6,921 nt of DNA from contig CANQAO010000058.1 in NCBI GenBank assembly GCA_947589375.1, positions 1 to 6,921 on the forward strand. The letters are read 5' to 3'. The translations under genes and the position numbers were made by a program. The notes under the pieces are model-generated. The model did no database searches. It saw only the letters and a list, made by a program, of their open reading frames with translations, and was not told the origin of the DNA. Shown here piece by piece: positions 5,829-6,921 of the stretch; position 1 is the stretch's first letter, and the number at the start of each line of letters is the position of its first letter. Source of the DNA: an uncultured Bacilli bacterium (GTDB taxonomy: Bacteria > Bacillota_I > Bacilli_A > RF39 > UBA660).

Positions 5829-6695
5829 TTATTTTTTCTTTCGGCGTTTAAGTTTTTCTTTAACATATTTAATTGATTTAATAGGTCCAGTGGTAAATAA
5901 ACCTTTTATGGTTTGGGCTAAACTATGAGAACGATTTTTCTTTACGAGAAATTCTCTAATACCATCACCTATATTATCATATGTTTTTAAATATTCTTGA
6001 AGGTTTTTAGGAAGTTTAGACGTGTCTTTTTCATCTATAACTACTTTTCCTTTTTCGATGTTTAAATACTTGCCATAGATTTCTTTAAAGAAATCTAAAC
6101 GACCTTTAACAATGTTTAAAACTTTATCGGGATTTTCAGCAATACCCATACGTGTATCCCCAATATAAGAAAGGCCTGTTAAGATAGTATAAAAATATTC
6201 TTCATCATATTTTCCTTTGTCTAATAATAACTTAGAAGCTTCAAGGCCTGCTTCACGATTATGTTGGATAGCTTTATTTATTTCATCATCGGCTTTGGCG
6301 ATTAAAATTGGTTTTTGCATTCTACCAGCCATATAAAATGTTTCCCAATTGTTTAAATCTTTAAGAAAATCTTGTTTTTCAATTGTCCCAATTTTATATT
6401 CATGTCCTTTAAACGGAATGTATGTCATATAAGCAATTCTACCGCCAGAACGTAGCCATTTATTTGGTGAAACCCGAAAAAATAATTTTCCTAAAAAAGA
6501 ATAATCTTTCGGATTTAACTTAATGTTTTGCTTGTGCCAATGTTTAAGATTATCCACAACAACAATTAAATCAATTTGAGGATTTCTTTTTTCCTGCCCA
6601 TATTGTGGATTTATCCCTGAACCATAACCAATTATAGCTTCTGTTTGTGGTCTTGTAGCCATAAAATTTAAAATTGCCTGTTTAGGTGTTTTCAT
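5829..6695 (-). CDS. Tam41-family CDP-diacylglycerol synthase, copy 1
   Basis: Homologue of the Tam41/Mmp37 phosphatidate cytidylyltransferase, a soluble, membrane-attached enzyme making CDP-diacylglycerol from CTP and phosphatidic acid. It has 288 residues from the ATG at 6695. Motifs in order are YGSG (24-27); IDLIVVVDN (41-49) with Asp42 and Asp48; WH (53-54) and Asn57; HEYKIG (98-103); LKDLNNWETFYMAGRMQKP (111-129); and LSYIGDTRMGIAENPDKVLNIV (175-196). The C-terminus has TIKGLFTTGPIKSIKY (262-277), typical of the family, then a very basic tail KEKLKRRKKK that could bind anionic membrane. This copy looks the more canonical of the two. The start is set by GGAGG at 6700-6704. An open frame runs 17 codons further upstream, but those codons include the SD and lie near the predicted transcription start. 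Copy 2 follows after 22 bp. Some bacterial Tam41-type enzymes are known; whether a CdsA also exists here cannot be seen. Confidence 0.88.
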   Translation of the reverse strand: MKTPKQAILNFMATRPQTEAIIGYGSGINPQYGQEKRNPQIDLIVVVDNLKHWHKQNIKLNPKDYSFLGKLFFRVSPNKWLRSGGRIAYMTYIPFKGHEYKIGTIEKQDFLKDLNNWETFYMAGRMQKPILIAKADDEINKAIQHNREAGLEASKLLLDKGKYDEEYFYTILTGLSYIGDTRMGIAENPDKVLNIVKGRLDFFKEIYGKYLNIEKGKVVIDEKDTSKLPKNLQEYLKTYDNIGDGIREFLVKKNRSHSLAQTIKGLFTTGPIKSIKYVKEKLKRRKKK

Positions 6696-6699
6696 AAAA

Positions 6700-6704
6700 C
6701 CTCC
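6700..6704 (-). promoter_or_regulatory. Ribosome binding site deciding the Tam41 copy 1 start
   Basis: GGAGG on the minus strand, 4 nt before the ATG at 6695. It would be read as codons of the longer open frame, which argues against the start at 6746. Confidence 0.8.
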
Positions 6705-6708
6705 ATTT

Positions 6709-6741
6709 TTATGTTTCAAAATTAACATTTTCAAAACATAA
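6709..6741 (-). promoter_or_regulatory. Dyad / 5' leader hairpin before the Tam41 pair
   Basis: A perfect 8-bp inverted repeat, TTATGTTT (6734-6741, minus strand) and AAACATAA (6709-6716), begins at about the transcription start. In RNA it extends inward by two G-U pairs and three A-U pairs to about 13 bp with a 7-nt loop. It ends 4 nt before the GGAGG at 6700-6704. It could be a DNA operator for a repressor or a 5'-end hairpin that stabilises the mRNA or tunes ribosome access. Confidence 0.55.
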
Positions 6742-6746
6742 CACAT

Positions 6747-6774
6747 ATTATATCATAGAATTATCATTTTTCAG
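6747..6774 (-). promoter_or_regulatory. Sigma-A promoter of the Tam41 gene pair
   Basis: Minus strand -10 TATAAT (6747-6752) is perfect and preceded by TGA, an extended -10. The -35 is CTGAAA (6769-6774), 4 of 6 consensus, with a 16-nt spacer. The start is expected near 6740, about 45 nt before the ATG at 6695. Confidence 0.75.
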
Positions 6775-6886
6775 CATTTTTTTGTATATAGGTAAGATTT
6801 TTGTGATTTTTAACAAGAATATGCGATTATTTTTACCAAAAATGTGTCAATAACTTAGGAAAATGTCTTAAAAAAAATTAAACATT

Positions 6887-6909
6887 AACGGGAAAATATT
6901 CTCGTTTTT
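6887..6909. terminator. Hairpin with T tail near the right edge, probable terminator
   Basis: AACGGGAA (6887-6894) pairs with TTCTCGTT (6899-6906) around a 4-nt loop, 8 bp with one G-U on the plus strand, followed by TTT (6907-6909). On the minus strand the same stem has one A/C mismatch and a T-rich tract (six or more T) about 10 nt further on. It may therefore end a minus-strand gene beyond the window or work in both directions. The rest of 6775-6886 is AT-rich without a gene that I can see. Confidence 0.45.
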
Positions 6910-6921
6910 GTATGTGATTTT

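Noticed and set aside
6696..6746. Seventeen-residue N-terminal extension of Tam41 copy 1
   Set aside because: The extension is encoded by the leader hairpin and the SD, begins next to the -10 element, and lacks an SD of its own.
6845..6850. TTGACA on the minus strand as a second promoter of the Tam41 unit
   Set aside because: No acceptable -10 at 15 to 19 nt; the nearest TATTCT is 23 nt away.
1..6921. Mobile element, CRISPR array, tRNA, rRNA or riboswitch
   Set aside because: No transposase, long terminal repeats, regularly spaced repeats, cloverleaf or known riboswitch core was seen; gene order looks like stable chromosome.

Overview
The window is a low-GC chromosomal segment that appears to come from an endospore-forming member of the Bacillota (Firmicutes). 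The evidence is a full-length SpoIVA, a SpoVIF-like protein, AT-rich intergenic DNA, strong Shine-Dalgarno (SD) sequences and sigma-A-type promoters. TGG encodes Trp and TGA acts as a stop, so this is the standard bacterial code and not the Mycoplasma code. The genus cannot be read from the window. The order der - spoIVA - hbs is the one I know from Bacillus subtilis. All genes lie on the minus strand, so transcription runs from high to low coordinates.

Right part (about 6921 to 4844). After a hairpin near the right edge there is a sigma-A promoter, a dyad/leader hairpin, and two tandem genes 22 bp apart. Both encode proteins of the Tam41/Mmp37 family, the mitochondrial-type CDP-diacylglycerol synthase, which is unrelated to the usual bacterial membrane enzyme CdsA. 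The two copies keep the YGSG...D...D nucleotidyltransferase core but have diverged strongly. This tandem pair is the most unusual content of the window.

Middle (4837 to 2336). A perfect-consensus sigma-A promoter (TTGACA, 17 nt, TATAAT) drives engB (ysxC), an unrecognised 158-residue protein, and der (engA). EngB and Der are essential-type GTPases of 50S ribosomal subunit assembly. The unknown gene is placed between them and its end overlaps the der ribosome binding site. A hairpin plus T-rich tail closes der.

Left part (2248 to 1). spoVIF and spoIVA, each ending in its own hairpin terminator, encode late sporulation and spore coat proteins made in the mother cell. Weak matches to sigma-K and sigma-E promoters sit in front of them. 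Beyond the spoIVA terminator a good extended -10 sigma-A promoter drives hbs (HU), which is cut by the window edge.

Taken together, the segment joins phospholipid precursor synthesis, ribosome assembly, spore coat assembly and nucleoid organisation in at least five transcription units. I see no mobile element, CRISPR array, rRNA, tRNA or phage gene.
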